Below, piece by piece: positions 21,566 through 31,655 of a stretch of 64,000 nucleotides of DNA. The stretch covers positions 25,872,300 through 25,936,299 of the forward strand of contig OY294048.1 of assembly GCA_958510825.1 (NCBI GenBank), read 5' to 3'. Numbering within the stretch: position 1 is the first letter of the stretch; the number at the start of each line of letters is the position of its first letter. This DNA comes from Brachypterus glaber (Eukaryota; Arthropoda; Insecta; Coleoptera; Kateretidae). A model generated the notes under the pieces. It saw only the letters and a list, made by a program, of their open reading frames with translations. It made no database searches and was not told the DNA's origin. Position numbers and translations under genes: made by a program.

Positions 21566-22274
21566 TTATATACATATAAAAGAATCAAATTCTTTTCTAT
21601 ATCTACCATTATTTAGTTTAAAATCTTTAAATATTGATAAAAAACCATATGAATCAGCCCAACATATTGAACACATATTTTTAAATTGTTCAAATGACAT
21701 ATCTGTACCTATATGATTATTATATATATGTCTAAGATTTAAATCATCTTGTTTGAAAAGAACTATGCTGTTTGCGTTATCTCTTATTAAATGTTTAGGG
21801 ATTTTTACATATGTTTGACAAAGGTAGAAACAATCTATACTATTATGTCTGCCCATACTAAAATATTCACGAATTTTATCTTGGTTATGACAAGCTACAT
21901 CATCAAAAATAAAAATTGAATTTTTTTTTTGCTTGTGAAGGCTCTAAAATATTTTCAATGTCACTAAAAGCATAATATCCAATATTTTTTAGGGGTTTTA
22001 ATAGTTTTTCTAAGTATAAATATTTAGGTTGATATAGAGACTTTGAATAAAGATAAATATTTTCAAATTTTAAACCATTCTTGTGTTCTATTAAACTAAT
22101 CATAACATTTGTTTTTCCGCAGTTTGAGGGTCCTACAATTAAACATCTAATAGTTGTAGGTAGTAATAAACCATGCTTATTAACATCATGATTATTATTT
22201 ATATCATGATTGTCGATATTTAAAGTAGTTTTTGTTTCAATAACCTCATAATTGCTTAGTATACAGTTCTGTAT
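21566..22274 (-). pseudogene. Polinton genome-packaging ATPase (FtsK/HerA type), frameshifted
   Basis: This is the ATPase that pumps the genome into capsids. The upstream part has Walker A, G-P-S-N-C-G-K-T, encoded around 22110-22135. The downstream part begins with Walker B, I-F-I-F-D-D-V, and continues with G-R-H-N-S-I-D-C-F-Y-L-C-Q-T-Y and the conserved R-D-N-A-N-S block to the stop at 21566. The frames part in a homopolymer of ten T (plus strand, 21921-21930), where one base too many ends the first frame. No in-frame ATG precedes Walker A before a stop at 22275-22277, so the start codon is lost or supplied by an upstream exon. A possible acceptor, ATACAG, lies just inside. Confidence 0.88.
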
Positions 22275-22339
22275 TCACTTAAACAAGAAAATATAGTGCT
22301 TTAAAGTTAAACAGGTACTACTATTTATACAGTACAAAG
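22275..22339. promoter_or_regulatory. Short divergent intergenic region (possible late promoters)
   Basis: Only about 65 bases separate the ATPase frame on minus from the PLA2 gene on plus, so promoters for both structural blocks must be here or overlap coding sequence. A TATTTATAC string at about 22320-22328 is a TATA-like candidate for the plus strand. No experimentally known motif is recognised. Confidence 0.3.
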
Positions 22340-22963
22340 ATGAAATATTATAACGGAGATATTAAAGGTAGTGGTTTAATTAACTCAGCAATTAATAAAC
22401 TGCCCTTTGAGTTACATATCCCTACCTATCGCTTCTGTGGGCCTGGCACTCATCTTAAAAAAAGATTAGCTCGTGGTGATGTTGGTATTAATGAACTGGA
22501 TGAAGCTTGTAAACAGCATGATATTGCTTATTCTCAATAAAAAGATCTATCTCGTAGACATGTGGCAGATAAAATTCTTGCTCGAGAAGCCCTTAAAAGA
22601 GTTTTTAATCGACAATCAAAGCTTAGTGAACGAATTGCAGCCCTTGGAGTATCATCAGTAATGAACGCTAAAGTTAAATTGGGTATGGGTCATACAAAAG
22701 TCTATGGAAGGTCAAATATCATAAGTAATTATAAAAAGTGTATGGTGAAAGTAAAAAAATCGTTACAGAATTCTATCAATGCGATTGATAGTTGTATTGC
22801 AAATTTTGAAACAGATCAAAACCTGCAAACAAAAATCAAACCACTAGGTAAAGTTAAAACAACTCAAGAAAAGCTTGTGAAGACATCTAGTAAGATAACA
22901 CCACCTAATGATATAACACCAATGGAAACTGATTTTGTGCCCAAAAAGAAATATAAATTTTGA
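22340..22963 (+). pseudogene. Parvovirus-like phospholipase A2 gene with in-frame stop
   Basis: The N-terminal 66 codons contain the calcium loop Y-R-F-C-G-P-G-T and the catalytic helix L-D-E-A-C-K-Q-H-D-I-A-Y-S, the signature of the secreted/parvoviral VP1 PLA2 family, which opens endosomal membranes during entry of small viruses. A TAA at 22538-22540 then interrupts the gene. The same frame continues without further stops to 22963, with a helical basic segment and a K-K-K-Y-K-F end. The full span is about 207 codons. The stop falls four codons after the active-site His-Asp. It lies first in the plus-strand structural block, fitting a virion component. Confidence 0.8.
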
Positions 22964-22980
22964 TTAAAATAATAAATATC

Positions 22981-22984
<4 letters not shown>

Positions 22985-23057
<73 letters not shown>
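22985..23057. repeat. (TA)n microsatellite
   Basis: A run of about 36 TA units lies between the PLA2 gene and the next structural gene. The isoleucine/tyrosine-alternating minus frame across it is an artefact. Confidence 0.97.
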
Positions 23058-23060
<3 letters not shown>

Positions 23061-23112
23061 ACATACTCAAAATATCTTTGATTAGTTTTAAAAAGTCATT
23101 TATCTAAATACA

Positions 23113-23639
23113 ATGGCTCCTATGAAAAAACAAACTATTAAAAAAAATAAAAACAGAAAAACAAAACGTAATGTTCAGAAAAAAACTATTAAAAAGAAGA
23201 ATATCAAATCTAAAAATAAAACAAAAAGACAAGTTACAAGTATTAGAAATATTACAAAAAAATTAAACAAAGAATTGCTGAAAGTAAACCTCAAGACATT
23301 ACAGATGTAGTCCAGATAGCTTTAAAGACAGCGTCGAAATATAAAGATAAGAAAATTAATACTGACAGAGTTATTCAAGTGCCAAAAACAGGAGGTATTT
23401 TACCCCTGATTCCAATTTTTGCAGCTCTAAGTGCTCTAGGAGCCTTAGGGGGTGGGGCTGCAGGTGTATTCAAGGCTGTAAATGATTCCAGAGCAGCTAA
23501 GCAACAACTGGATGAGGCTCAACGACATAATAAAACAATGGAAAGTATTGCAATAGGCAAAGGTCTTTGTTTGAAACCTTACAAAACTGGGTTGGGTCTT
23601 TTTTTAGGAAAAAGTCAAGCATTAAAAAATTACCGATAA
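23113..23639 (+). pseudogene. Hydrophobic minor virion protein of Polintons, frameshifted
   Basis: The first frame (23113-23310) is extremely lysine-rich, like a DNA-binding core protein. After a frame change near 23240-23280 the coding sequence continues with P-K-T-G-G-I-L-P-L-I-P-I-F, an alanine/glycine-rich hydrophobic stretch (A-L-G-A-L-G-G-G-A-A-G), then an amphipathic helix and L-K-P-Y-K-T-G-L-G-L-F-L to 23639. This arrangement is recurrent in insect Polintons between PLA2 and protease. By position and composition it may be a membrane-active or core minor capsid protein comparable to adenoviral pX or pVI, but that is inference. The break lies close to A-rich runs. Confidence 0.65.
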
Positions 23640-23998
23640 CATTACCTAAAAGACCTCTATCAAATATTGATATACTTTATTATAGTAAAAAACTCAAAAT
23701 ACCCTATTTTAGAGATGTTTTCATGCGAAATGATCTCCCTAAAAAAATACATAGTAATGAATCTGGGATAATTAACCTTGATCGTAAAAGTGGAGATGGA
23801 ACTCATTGGACAGCTTATAAAAAACGACTTAATACTGTAAATTATTTTGACAGTTATGGAAATCTACAACCTCCTACTGAAGTTTTTAAATATTTTAATT
23901 CAAATGGTTTATGTAATGTTTTATATAACTATGATATATATCAAAGATATAATACTTATAATTGTGGTCACTTGTGTTTATCATTTCTAAATAAATAG
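23567..23998 (+). CDS. Adenain-like cysteine protease
   Basis: The frame shows the Ulp1/adenain catalytic set in order: His in G-T-H-W-T-A-Y, Asp in Y-F-D-S-Y-G, and Cys in Y-N-C-G-H-L-C-L. The enzyme is expected to process capsid precursors during maturation. The first ATG (23567) lies inside the end of the preceding gene in another frame. The conserved part begins only at about residue 28 (L-S-N-I-D-I-L), so the true start is uncertain. The frame is intact to the stop. It sits between the minor virion protein and the penton-like gene, the usual order. Confidence 0.88.
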   Translation: MFETLQNWVGSFFRKKSSIKKLPITLPKRPLSNIDILYYSKKLKIPYFRDVFMRNDLPKKIHSNESGIINLDRKSGDGTHWTAYKKRLNTVNYFDSYGNLQPPTEVFKYFNSNGLCNVLYNYDIYQRYNTYNCGHLCLSFLNK

Positions 23999-24057
23999 CA
24001 TGTATTATATTTTCTATGATAGTTTAACTTTTAAGCTGAAGTTAGTAAGAACATATT

Positions 24058-24771
24058 ATGTCGTATACATTTATACTGTCAGATAATAAAACAACCCTTA
24101 AATCAAGAATTTATCCTCCTCTTGTCTTAAAGGAGGGTGAAAATTATGTTTTAGGGTTAATTGATTTTGTTTCTTCAAATTCAATTCCAAACGTTGACAA
24201 ATCAAATAATAAATTTTACTATACGGACGATAAAAATACTCATACAATAAAGATACCATGTGGTTCATATGAAATAAAGGACATTGAAAATTATATAAAC
24301 CAAGAGTTGCATAATAAAAAAGAAAAAGAAACAACCTTACATAAATTGGTTTTAGAAGCTAATCTAAATACACTTAAATGTGATATTAAGTTTGATTTTG
24401 AAATTAACTTTAAACAACCTCATAATATAGGTTCTTTGCTTGGATTTAAACAGAAAATACTTGCACCAAATGTTAAACATGTATCAGATTTTACCATTAA
24501 TATTCAAAAAGTTAACTCAATTGGTTTAGAATGTAATTTGATTACAAATTCATATAACAATGGTAAATCAGCACATATTTTACATGTGTTTTATCCAACT
24601 GTTGGTCCTGGTTATAAAATTGTAGAATGTCCTGCAAATGTTATTTATTTACCTATTAATACACATTATATTGATGAAATTAATGTAAACATTGTTGATC
24701 AAGATGGTAACTTAATAAACTTTAACAATGAGACAATAACACTAAGAATTCACTTAAAAAAAGTTGATTAA
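24058..24771 (+). CDS. Penton-like minor capsid protein
   Basis: The 237-residue product is intact and beta-rich. Conserved points are the N-terminal M-S-Y-T-F-I-L-S-D, a block ending N-I-G-S-L-L-G-F-K at about residues 120-129, I-V-E-C-P-A-N-V-I-Y-L-P, and the C-terminal R-I-H-L-K-K. This matches the single-jelly-roll minor capsid protein of Polintons, which forms the fivefold vertex. It overlaps the next small frame by a few bases if that frame starts at 24764. Confidence 0.85.
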   Translation: MSYTFILSDNKTTLKSRIYPPLVLKEGENYVLGLIDFVSSNSIPNVDKSNNKFYYTDDKNTHTIKIPCGSYEIKDIENYINQELHNKKEKETTLHKLVLEANLNTLKCDIKFDFEINFKQPHNIGSLLGFKQKILAPNVKHVSDFTINIQKVNSIGLECNLITNSYNNGKSAHILHVFYPTVGPGYKIVECPANVIYLPINTHYIDEINVNIVDQDGNLINFNNETITLRIHLKKVD

Positions 24772-24820
24772 TAATTATCTAGTCAAATTGAAGACGACTT
24801 TTAAGAAACAAAGAACAATC

Positions 24821-24988
24821 ATGGTGTTCCTGTATAATATTAAACCCATGCAAGAACTTCAACCATCTGATGAAGAGAATATAAATAGAAAAATTGGTCT
24901 AAAGAAAATTAGTGCAAAAAGAAAACTTGAACCATTAACACAAGAAAATAGACAATTTTTAAGGTTCTTAGGATTAAAAGTTCTTTAA
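24821..24988 (+). CDS. Small conserved Polinton protein
   Basis: The reading frame can start at 24764 (74 residues, overlapping the penton gene stop) or at 24821 (55 residues). I prefer 24821 because the conserved-looking part begins M-V-F-L-Y-N-I. The protein is basic and ends P-L-T-Q-E-N-R-Q-F-L-R-F-L-G-L, a pattern I associate with short proteins in this position in other insect Polintons. Its role is unknown; its place between minor and major capsid genes suggests a virion or assembly function. Confidence 0.5.
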   Translation: MVFLYNIKPMQELQPSDEENINRKIGLKKISAKRKLEPLTQENRQFLRFLGLKVL

Positions 24989-25106
24989 AAATTACAAAGT
25001 TAGAAGAAATCTGGTACAACTGTAAATTATATATTAATATAAGCGTGAAAAGTATTTTAATTGTTTTTAGTTGCAATTTTAAAAGAAAACAAATCAACAA
25101 AGAAAA
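24989..25106. other. Intergenic region upstream of the major capsid gene
   Basis: A short AT-rich gap of 118 bases. It probably contains the capsid gene leader. No specific site recognised. Confidence 0.4.
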
Positions 25107-26320
25107 ATGAGTGGTATTTTAAATATTAAACAAAATGTTTTAGTTGATAACTCAATTACTCGTTCAGAATACCACACATATCAACCTTATGTAAATACAA
25201 CTTTTAGTAACTCTGACGAAATTAGTATTCCCATTCAAGCACAAAACTTACTTACTCTACCATCTCAAAGTTATCTTTATATTGAGGGTAGACTTTTGAA
25301 TGAAGAAGAAAAACCTAGTAAAACTTTAAAATTTATTAACAATGGCTTGGCTTTTTTATTTGATGAAATTCGATATGAATTAGGTGGGACTGTAATTGGC
25401 AGAGTAACCCTGGTATCACTTCAACTATGAAAGGATATATTTCTTACTCGGACTCTGACAGTACTAGACTACAAAATTCTGGTTGGTTTCTAAAATCAGA
25501 AAGCATTGTAGTAGGTGAAAAAGGTACTTTTAATGTTTGTATACCACTAAAATTGTTGATGGGTATATTTGAAGACTATAAAAAAATCATTGTTAACATG
25601 AAACAGGAACTTGTTTTCATTAGAAATAATTCAGATATAAATGCAGTCATTACAACAAAAGCCGAAGAAAAAAATGTTAAAGTTTTACTATCTAAAGTTT
25701 TATGGAAAGTTCCGCATGTATCAGTATCAGACACTCAAAAATTACAACTGTTTAATTATATAGAAACAGGAGTTGATTTAGACATTACATTTAGGAGCTG
25801 GGAACTTCATGAATATCCCTTACTACCAGAAACTACAAGACATACATGGCCTTTAAAAACTGCAAGTCAACTTGAAAAACCACGTTATGTTATTGTAGGC
25901 TTTCAAACCGCTCAAAAAGACAATATGCTAGCAGACATGAGTCACTTTGAGCATTGTAATTTAACAAATATAAAACTTTATTTGAACTCTGAAATGTATC
26001 CATATGACAATTTAAATATTAATTGTTCTGAAAAACAGTGGTCTGTATTATATGAAATGTATGCACAATTCCAGGAATCATACTATTATAAGAATAATTG
26101 TGACCCGTGTCTCTCACCAAAAGAGTTCTTTGAAAAAGCTCCGCTGTACGTAATTGACTGCAGCAGGCAAAATGAATCTTTAAAAACCGGTGCAGTAGAT
26201 TTGAGAATTGAGTTTGAAACAAATAAAACTATTCCATCGAAAAGCAATGCCTATTGTTTGATCCTGCATGATAAACTTGTTAAATATAATCCTCTGTCAA
26301 ATATTGTACATATTATTTAA
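25107..26320 (+). pseudogene. Double-jelly-roll major capsid protein, frameshifted
   Basis: The first frame (25107-25430) has the N-terminal part: T-Y-Q-P-Y-V-N, then I-P-I-Q-A-Q-N and F-D-E-I-R-Y-E-L-G-G. The second (25427-26320, 297 codons) carries the rest, with W-F-L-K-S-E, F-R-S-W-E-L-H-E-Y-P, V-I-V-G-F-Q-T and a C-terminal V-D-L-R-I-E-F-E. Together this is the usual length (about 400 residues) of the Polinton hexon-like capsid protein. The switch occurs at about 25398-25420 and looks like a single-base loss. The final stop lies about 75 bases before the right TIR. Confidence 0.88.
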
Positions 26321-26396
26321 GAATGTTTTTAGTATATTGTATTAATAAAATATAAATAAATATTTTTAATAAAAATTTTAGATCGCGTAATTTAAA

Positions 26397-26633
26397 AAGT
26401 CTGGCTAATTTAAATTGTCTGGCTAGGCAGTCCTGATCCTTGGACTCATTTACACCGCTAGGTGGCGACATCCTCTGGTCATTGTCGTCAGCCGAAGAAC
26501 AAAAAAAAATCCTGAAAAAAAAAAAAAAATTAATTTTTTTTTTTCAGGATTTTTTTCAGGACTCGCTGATGTCTTCAGCTGAAGATGTCCTCCAGTTACC
26601 ACAGTGGGTTTATATCCCGGTAGTCCTACTACT
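26397..26633 (-). repeat. Right terminal inverted repeat of the Polinton
   Basis: It is the reverse complement of 8460-8697, with one substitution on each side of the central A/T palindrome and differences in homopolymer length. The outer end is CCTACTACT. Confidence 0.93.
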
Positions 26634-26639
26634 ATTAGG
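26634..26639. repeat. Polinton target site duplication, right copy
   Basis: ATTAGG, identical to 8454-8459. On the minus strand it falls within the Gypsy protease coding region. Confidence 0.95.
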
Positions 26640-26815
26640 TACTACAAAGAACGCAGTTGTGGTTTTTATAACGTCTATTTTAATATTCGTCTCTACTATA
26701 CCAAGAGGTTCGATGACGGAACCACCGTAACCTTCGATGAAAGATTTATTACGGTCTAGGTTTACGATATGTTTTAGCTGGTTTACAATACCTTCTTTCA
26801 TAGTATCATATTACA
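26640..26815 (-). pseudogene. Gypsy aspartic protease fragment, cut by the Polinton
   Basis: The minus-strand frame has I-E-P-L-G, then I-K-I-D-V, then A-F-F-V-V-P, the C-terminal half of a retroviral-type protease as seen in Gypsy elements. It runs into the Polinton target site and resumes in register at 8453. The active-site D-S/T-G is not visible in this fragment. Confidence 0.65.
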
Positions 26816-26924
26816 AACATTGCCGAAGTCCTACGTATGCGCTAAATATTTTATTTTTAATAATAACAGTTTTATAAATTTTATTATTGCTTTGATCTAT
26901 ACAGAGTGTTTTATTTTTGTTTGG

Positions 26925-28260
26925 GATTGATTTTTTTTCTTATAGCACTCATTCTCGAGGTGGCCTTTTAAATAACAAAAATCACACTTTTTGGTTGTTG
27001 TATTGTTAGGATAATCGATTTTTTTATAACCATCTTGATGATATAAATAAAAACTTTGCTTGGCATACTACTAAATTTATTGTTATTTTTTTCCAAATGC
27101 GTGTTATAACCATATTGTACCCTACTTGTATTTTCTTCATTTCTTATTGATTCAACATGCTCAGTATTTATTATTAGAAATTTTAATAGATGGTTAGAAG
27201 TTTGGCAGTTAGCTGCCCTAGCTCCCGATTTTAAAAATGGGTCATTCATTGTACTGACAATAATGTCTACTATAACATTATCTTCTAATTTGCAGATCTG
27301 TCCTAATGCCACTTTCCGATAGTAAAAATCCGCCAAAAAATCATTTTTCTCTTTTTATATTAACAAGTTCCTTAAGTTTAACAAAAATACCTGCTTGAAG
27401 TCCAGTAAAATTTTCTTGCATTGTTTCCAAGAAAGATTAAGATCGATCTAGTTGTCAGACCAACTTTTGGCATTTCCTCGCAATTTGTTAGTCATGCAAA
27501 AAATTGGACCTTGCATCAAGTCTATGTTTTAGTATTTTCACTTGTTTTTTTTTTTAATTTTATTGTATGTTTCCTACTTCGCTAGGCATACTACTAAATT
27601 TATTGTTATTTTTTTCCAAATGCGTGTTATAACCATATTGTACCCTACTTGTATTTTCTTCATTTCTTATTGATTCAACATGCTCAGTATTTATTATTAG
27701 AAATTTTTATAGATGGTTAGAAGTTTGGCAGTTAGCTGCCCTAGCTCCCGATTTTAAAAATGGGTCATTCATTGTACTGACAATAATGTCTACTATAACA
27801 TTATCTTCTAATTTGCAGATCTGTCCTAATGCCAATTTCCGATAGTAAAAATCCGCCAAAAAATCATTTTTCTCTTTTTATATTAACGTTCCTTAAGTTT
27901 AACAAAAATACCTGCTTGAAGTCCAGTAGAATTTTCTTCCATTGTTTCCAAGAAAGATTAAGATCGATCTGGTTGTCAGACCAACTTTTGGCATTTCCTC
28001 GCAATTTGTTAGTCATGCAAAAAATTGGACCTTGCATCAAGTCTATGTTTTAGTATTTTCACTTGTTTTTTTTTTAATTTTATTGTACGTTTCCTACTTC
28101 GCTTTTCTCTGGCACTGGAAGAGGTAGAACTAGAATTACTCAAGGAACTACTATCCGAATCACTAGAGTCACTAGCACTATCACTAGTAGAGTTTTTCCT
28201 AGGTTTCGGTGTCGTGTCTAACAGCAGCCTTTTAAAAGTCATAGAAACTGCACCATTCAA
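26925..28260 (-). pseudogene. Gypsy gag with CCHC zinc knuckle, tandemly duplicated and broken
   Basis: The 3' end of gag has a C-x2-C-x4-H-x4-C knuckle (C-D-F-C ... G-H-L-E-N-E-C, about 26945-26985), which packages RNA. Upstream lies a capsid-like helical region with L-K-S-G-A-R-A-A-N-C. The 5' part (about 28260-28080) is a serine/aspartate-rich low-complexity N-terminus with an R/K-rich patch. A roughly 520-bp segment is repeated (27060-27582 and 27583-28098), and frames are broken in both copies. Confidence 0.7.
27060..28098. repeat. Tandem ~520-bp duplication within gag
   Basis: The segment starting GGCATACTACTAAATTTATT and ending in a T run plus TTTCCTACTTCGCT occurs twice head to tail, with only a few differences (for example CTTGCATTG versus CTTCCATTG, and a missing AAGTT). 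This is a duplication of part of the gag region, younger than the element itself. Confidence 0.9.
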
Positions 28261-28375
28261 AAGAATAACCCTGTATAAAACACCGACGCGTCGCGGCGAC
28301 GACTAAAACATACGGTAAATGTTTAGTGTTTCTTGACCACCCGGTATATTTCACAAAACTACGATTAGCGTTCGC

Positions 28376-28396
28376 AGGTGAATCCCACTTCTGATA
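28376..28396 (-). promoter_or_regulatory. Primer binding site of the Gypsy-like element
   Basis: Directly inside the LTR, the minus strand reads TATCAGAAGTGGGATTC. This resembles the complement of the 3' region of an animal tRNA-Leu just after the CCA end. Position and sequence both fit the minus-strand primer site; the tRNA assignment is from memory. Confidence 0.55.
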
Positions 28397-28899
28397 TGTT
28401 AGAAGGCGTCGGAAATAAAATATAATTCTATCTGATTTTATTATCAAATTACTAAAATAAAGTATTGAATTAAATCAACTGAGAGTTAACTTTAATATTT
28501 CGGCAATGAGTAACTAGAGTAGACTGACCCTTTGTAACGTCTCACTAGAAGTAACAGGGCTCCCACCGATTTTTTTTTAGATTTTTTTATGTTTTTATGG
28601 CAATTTTAGGCATGTTATGACCTATTTTATGATAAAATATTTGGAAAAAAAAGCGAAAATATTTGGACAAAAAAGAGAAACTTTTTTTTCGGGCCCCCTA
28701 TTTTTCTAAAACATAATTTATCTACAGCACTTGTACAGGGTGGCTGAAGTGACACCCTCCTAAAAAAAATGGTCGTCAGTTCTTCATTAAATAAGTTAGC
28801 GCCGCAGACGAATTTTTTTACGAACTGTTAATTTCTGACTTTTTTTTATTTAATATTGTAATTTTTACAATCTTAATTTAAAAAAAAACTCAAGAAGAC

Positions 28900-31655
28900 T
28901 CAAGCTTATTAAGTATGTTAATGAAGTTCCTAAGATTTTAAACCCACAAGATAACAAAACTTTTAATAAAAAAACTACAACTAACCCCATTACGATAATG
29001 AATTTGAACTCAAGTCTTATAATATATTTAGGTCAGACAGAAATCTTCACACTAGTGATAAGACCAGGGGCGGTGGTGTTCTAATTTTAACTCTAACATG
29101 GTGGAGCAATATTTTGTTAAGTTTATGGGTAATAATAAGATGTACATTATGGGTGGTGTATATATTCCACCAATTTCTACTGCTGAAAAGTACCAAGAGC
29201 ATTGTTTTACGGTCGAAGATCTATCCTTATCATTTCCAGACTGCAACATTTCTATTTTTGGAGACTATAATCTAGCAACGGCAGCAACCATCGATTGCAA
29301 AGATATAGTGTTCGACACTTTTAACTACCTCAACATGAATCAAGCGAATGATATTCCTAATGATAGGGATGTATTTTTAGACCTGTTATACACTAACAGT
29401 GATATTAAGACTTCCCGTGCGATGGATTTACTATTGCCTAATTCTCATCATCATATTGCTTATACTTTTTAAATGCTTTTCAACTGTGTGAATACTCCGT
29501 CTAATCTTAATATTTCGGAAGAATATTACGATTTTAAAAATTCTGACTATATTGGTTTAAATGACTATTTTTCTTCTTTTAATTGGCAAGATATTTTTAA
29601 GAATTGTGATTGTAATCAGGCAGTTACCCGCTTTTATAATATTTTAAATTACGGAATTTTTCTATATACACCCAAGAAAAAATTTAAATCTAGTAGTTTT
29701 CCAGTTTGGTTCTCATCAGAATTAAAAAATATGATTTTTCAAAAAAAGTAGCTCATAAACAATTTCAAGAAACTAAATTAAATGAGGATTATATAGTATT
29801 TTCGCAGTTGAGAAACAGATGTAAATTCCTTGCAAAAAGCTGCTATAAAAATTATGTTGATAAAATGGATGTCGATCTCAAACTTAATCCTAATAAATTT
29901 TGGTCTTACATAAATGATAAGAAAAAACTAATGGTCTACCCAATGTTGTAAATTTTGACAACAAAACTGCATCTAATTCTCAAGATATAGCAAATTTATT
30001 TGCAGAATATTTTTCTTCGGTTTACAGTGACCACAAAGATCAAGATTATATTATAAATACTTCTGATTCCAACTCTAATATTTCTCTTCAACAAATATCT
30101 GTTATGGACGTTTTTAACAAAATAACCAAAATTCCGAATAAAGTGTCAGTTGGCCATGACGGTGTTCCAAATCTAGTATTAAAAAACTGTTCCTGTACAT
30201 TGTCCCTTCCCCTTTCTATTATATTTAATCTTTCACTAGATAGTGGAGTATTTCCTGAGGTATGGAAAACTAGCCATGTAGTTACCGTGCAGTATCTAAA
30301 CCATCAAGTATTCCTAAATTATTGGACAGTTTGGTTTGCGATCAATTAACTTGGCTTTGTAAATCACGACTATCGGTTTTCCAGCACGGCTTCTTTTCTG
30401 GACGGTCAACTGCAACAAACTTAGCTATTTATAAACATAAAATTTTATCCGCTTTAGAAAAAGGTTGGCAGATCGATTCTATCTATACTGATTTCTCCAA
30501 AGCCTTTGATACGGTTGATATAAATTTACTTCTTTTAAAATTGGCAATTTTTGGATCTGATGCTAAGCTAATTACTTGGTTTTGTAGTTTTCTTAAAGGT
30601 CGTAAACAATGTGTAAATATACAGGGTGTACTTTCCTTTGTTATAGATGTTCTTTCCGGTGTACCCCAAGGATCCCACTGTGCTCCTCTCCTATTTATCA
30701 TCTTTATCAATGACATGATAATTATAATGTTGATAATCTAGAGTTTAGTGAGGGCTTAATATTCGCAGATGATCTTAAGTTTTTTATGGTTATTAAATGT
30801 ATTGAAGATTGTGAGAAACTGCAAACTGATTTAAACAACATTTACAATTGGTCCATCAGGAATAATCTTAAATTAAACATAGATAAATGCTGTCAAATTA
30901 GTTTCTTTAAAGGCCAAAAAAAATTTGAATCAAGTTATGTTATGAATGGCATTCCATTAAAATATGTTAAAACAGTTAAAGATCTAGGCGTAACTTTTAA
31001 TGAAAGCCTAAGCTTTACTGATCATATTAATAATATCTGCAAAGCGAACAAAATGTTAGGGTTTCTGTCGCGTAATTGTTTGGAATTTTCGTTTGGTTAG
31101 AAGTAATATGGAATATTGTCCTTTAATATGGTCTCCTTATATTCAAAAAGATAAGGATACCTTGGAAAGAGTTCAGCGAAGATTCTTAAGGATTCTTGCA
31201 TTTAAAATCAGATTACCAATTGTCAACCACGATTACTCGCTTATTCAGAGGGTAACAAAAAGTGAATCTTTGGAATCTAGACGAATTCTTTTAAATGTTT
31301 GTACAGTCCATAAACTGGTAAACGGTCTCAAGACAGTCCCGAGTTGCTAAATCTAATAAACTTTTATGTACCCCCCCCCCGATATTTACGTAGAAACCAA
31401 GGTACTTTTTACTTAACTCATATTACAAATTATGCCGCAAATACTCCACTTAATATTGCTTTAAAGTTTATAAACGAAAACAAACTATATCTGTTTTTTG
31501 GCACTATTAACAGTTTAAGATCGACTATTCGTTCCATTTTTAATTTTAATTTTGTATAATATATCTTTTATTTCTAAGTTTTATATTCTGTATCTATTCC
31601 TTTTATATCTATATATTTTGTCTTTTTTTCCCGTCTAAATAAATAAATAAATAAA
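28900..31655 (+). pseudogene. Degraded non-LTR retrotransposon (LINE, Jockey/CR1-like)
   Basis: An apurinic endonuclease-like region (about 29030-29470) with G-G-V-Y-I-P-P and I-F-G-D-Y-N is followed by a reverse transcriptase. RT pieces include G-H-D-G-V-P-N-L-V-L-K-N (about 30155), G-V-F-P-E-V-W-K (about 30245), Y-T-D-F-S-K-A-F-D (about 30485), S-G-V-P-Q-G-S (about 30655) and the catalytic F-A-D-D near 30765. A C-terminal region with Q-R-R-F-L-R-I-L follows. The 3' end is a (TAAA)n tail at 31636-31655. Many frameshifts break the coding sequence into at least seven frames. It interrupts the GCGCCGCAGGCG repeat array. Confidence 0.85.

Larger units (their letters stand above)
8460..26633. mobile_element. 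Polinton/Maverick DNA transposon (18,174 bp), multiply inactivated
   Basis: The element begins AGTAGTAGG and ends CCTACTACT, with TIRs of about 240 bp and a perfect 6-bp duplication. It carries the Polinton core set: protein-primed PolB, retroviral-type integrase, packaging ATPase, adenain-like protease, penton-like minor capsid protein and double-jelly-roll major capsid protein. It also has extra genes. Transcription is organised in blocks: PolB to NTase on plus; exonuclease-like to ATPase on minus; PLA2 to major capsid protein on plus. At least seven genes are damaged, so this copy could neither transpose nor form virions unaided. The TIRs differ at only two clear substitutions plus changes in the central A/T palindrome, so insertion is fairly recent. 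Confidence 0.97.

Noticed and set aside
25398..25430. Programmed frameshift in the major capsid gene
   Set aside because: No slippery heptamer or downstream structure is evident, and several other genes in the same element carry similar random single-base breaks.
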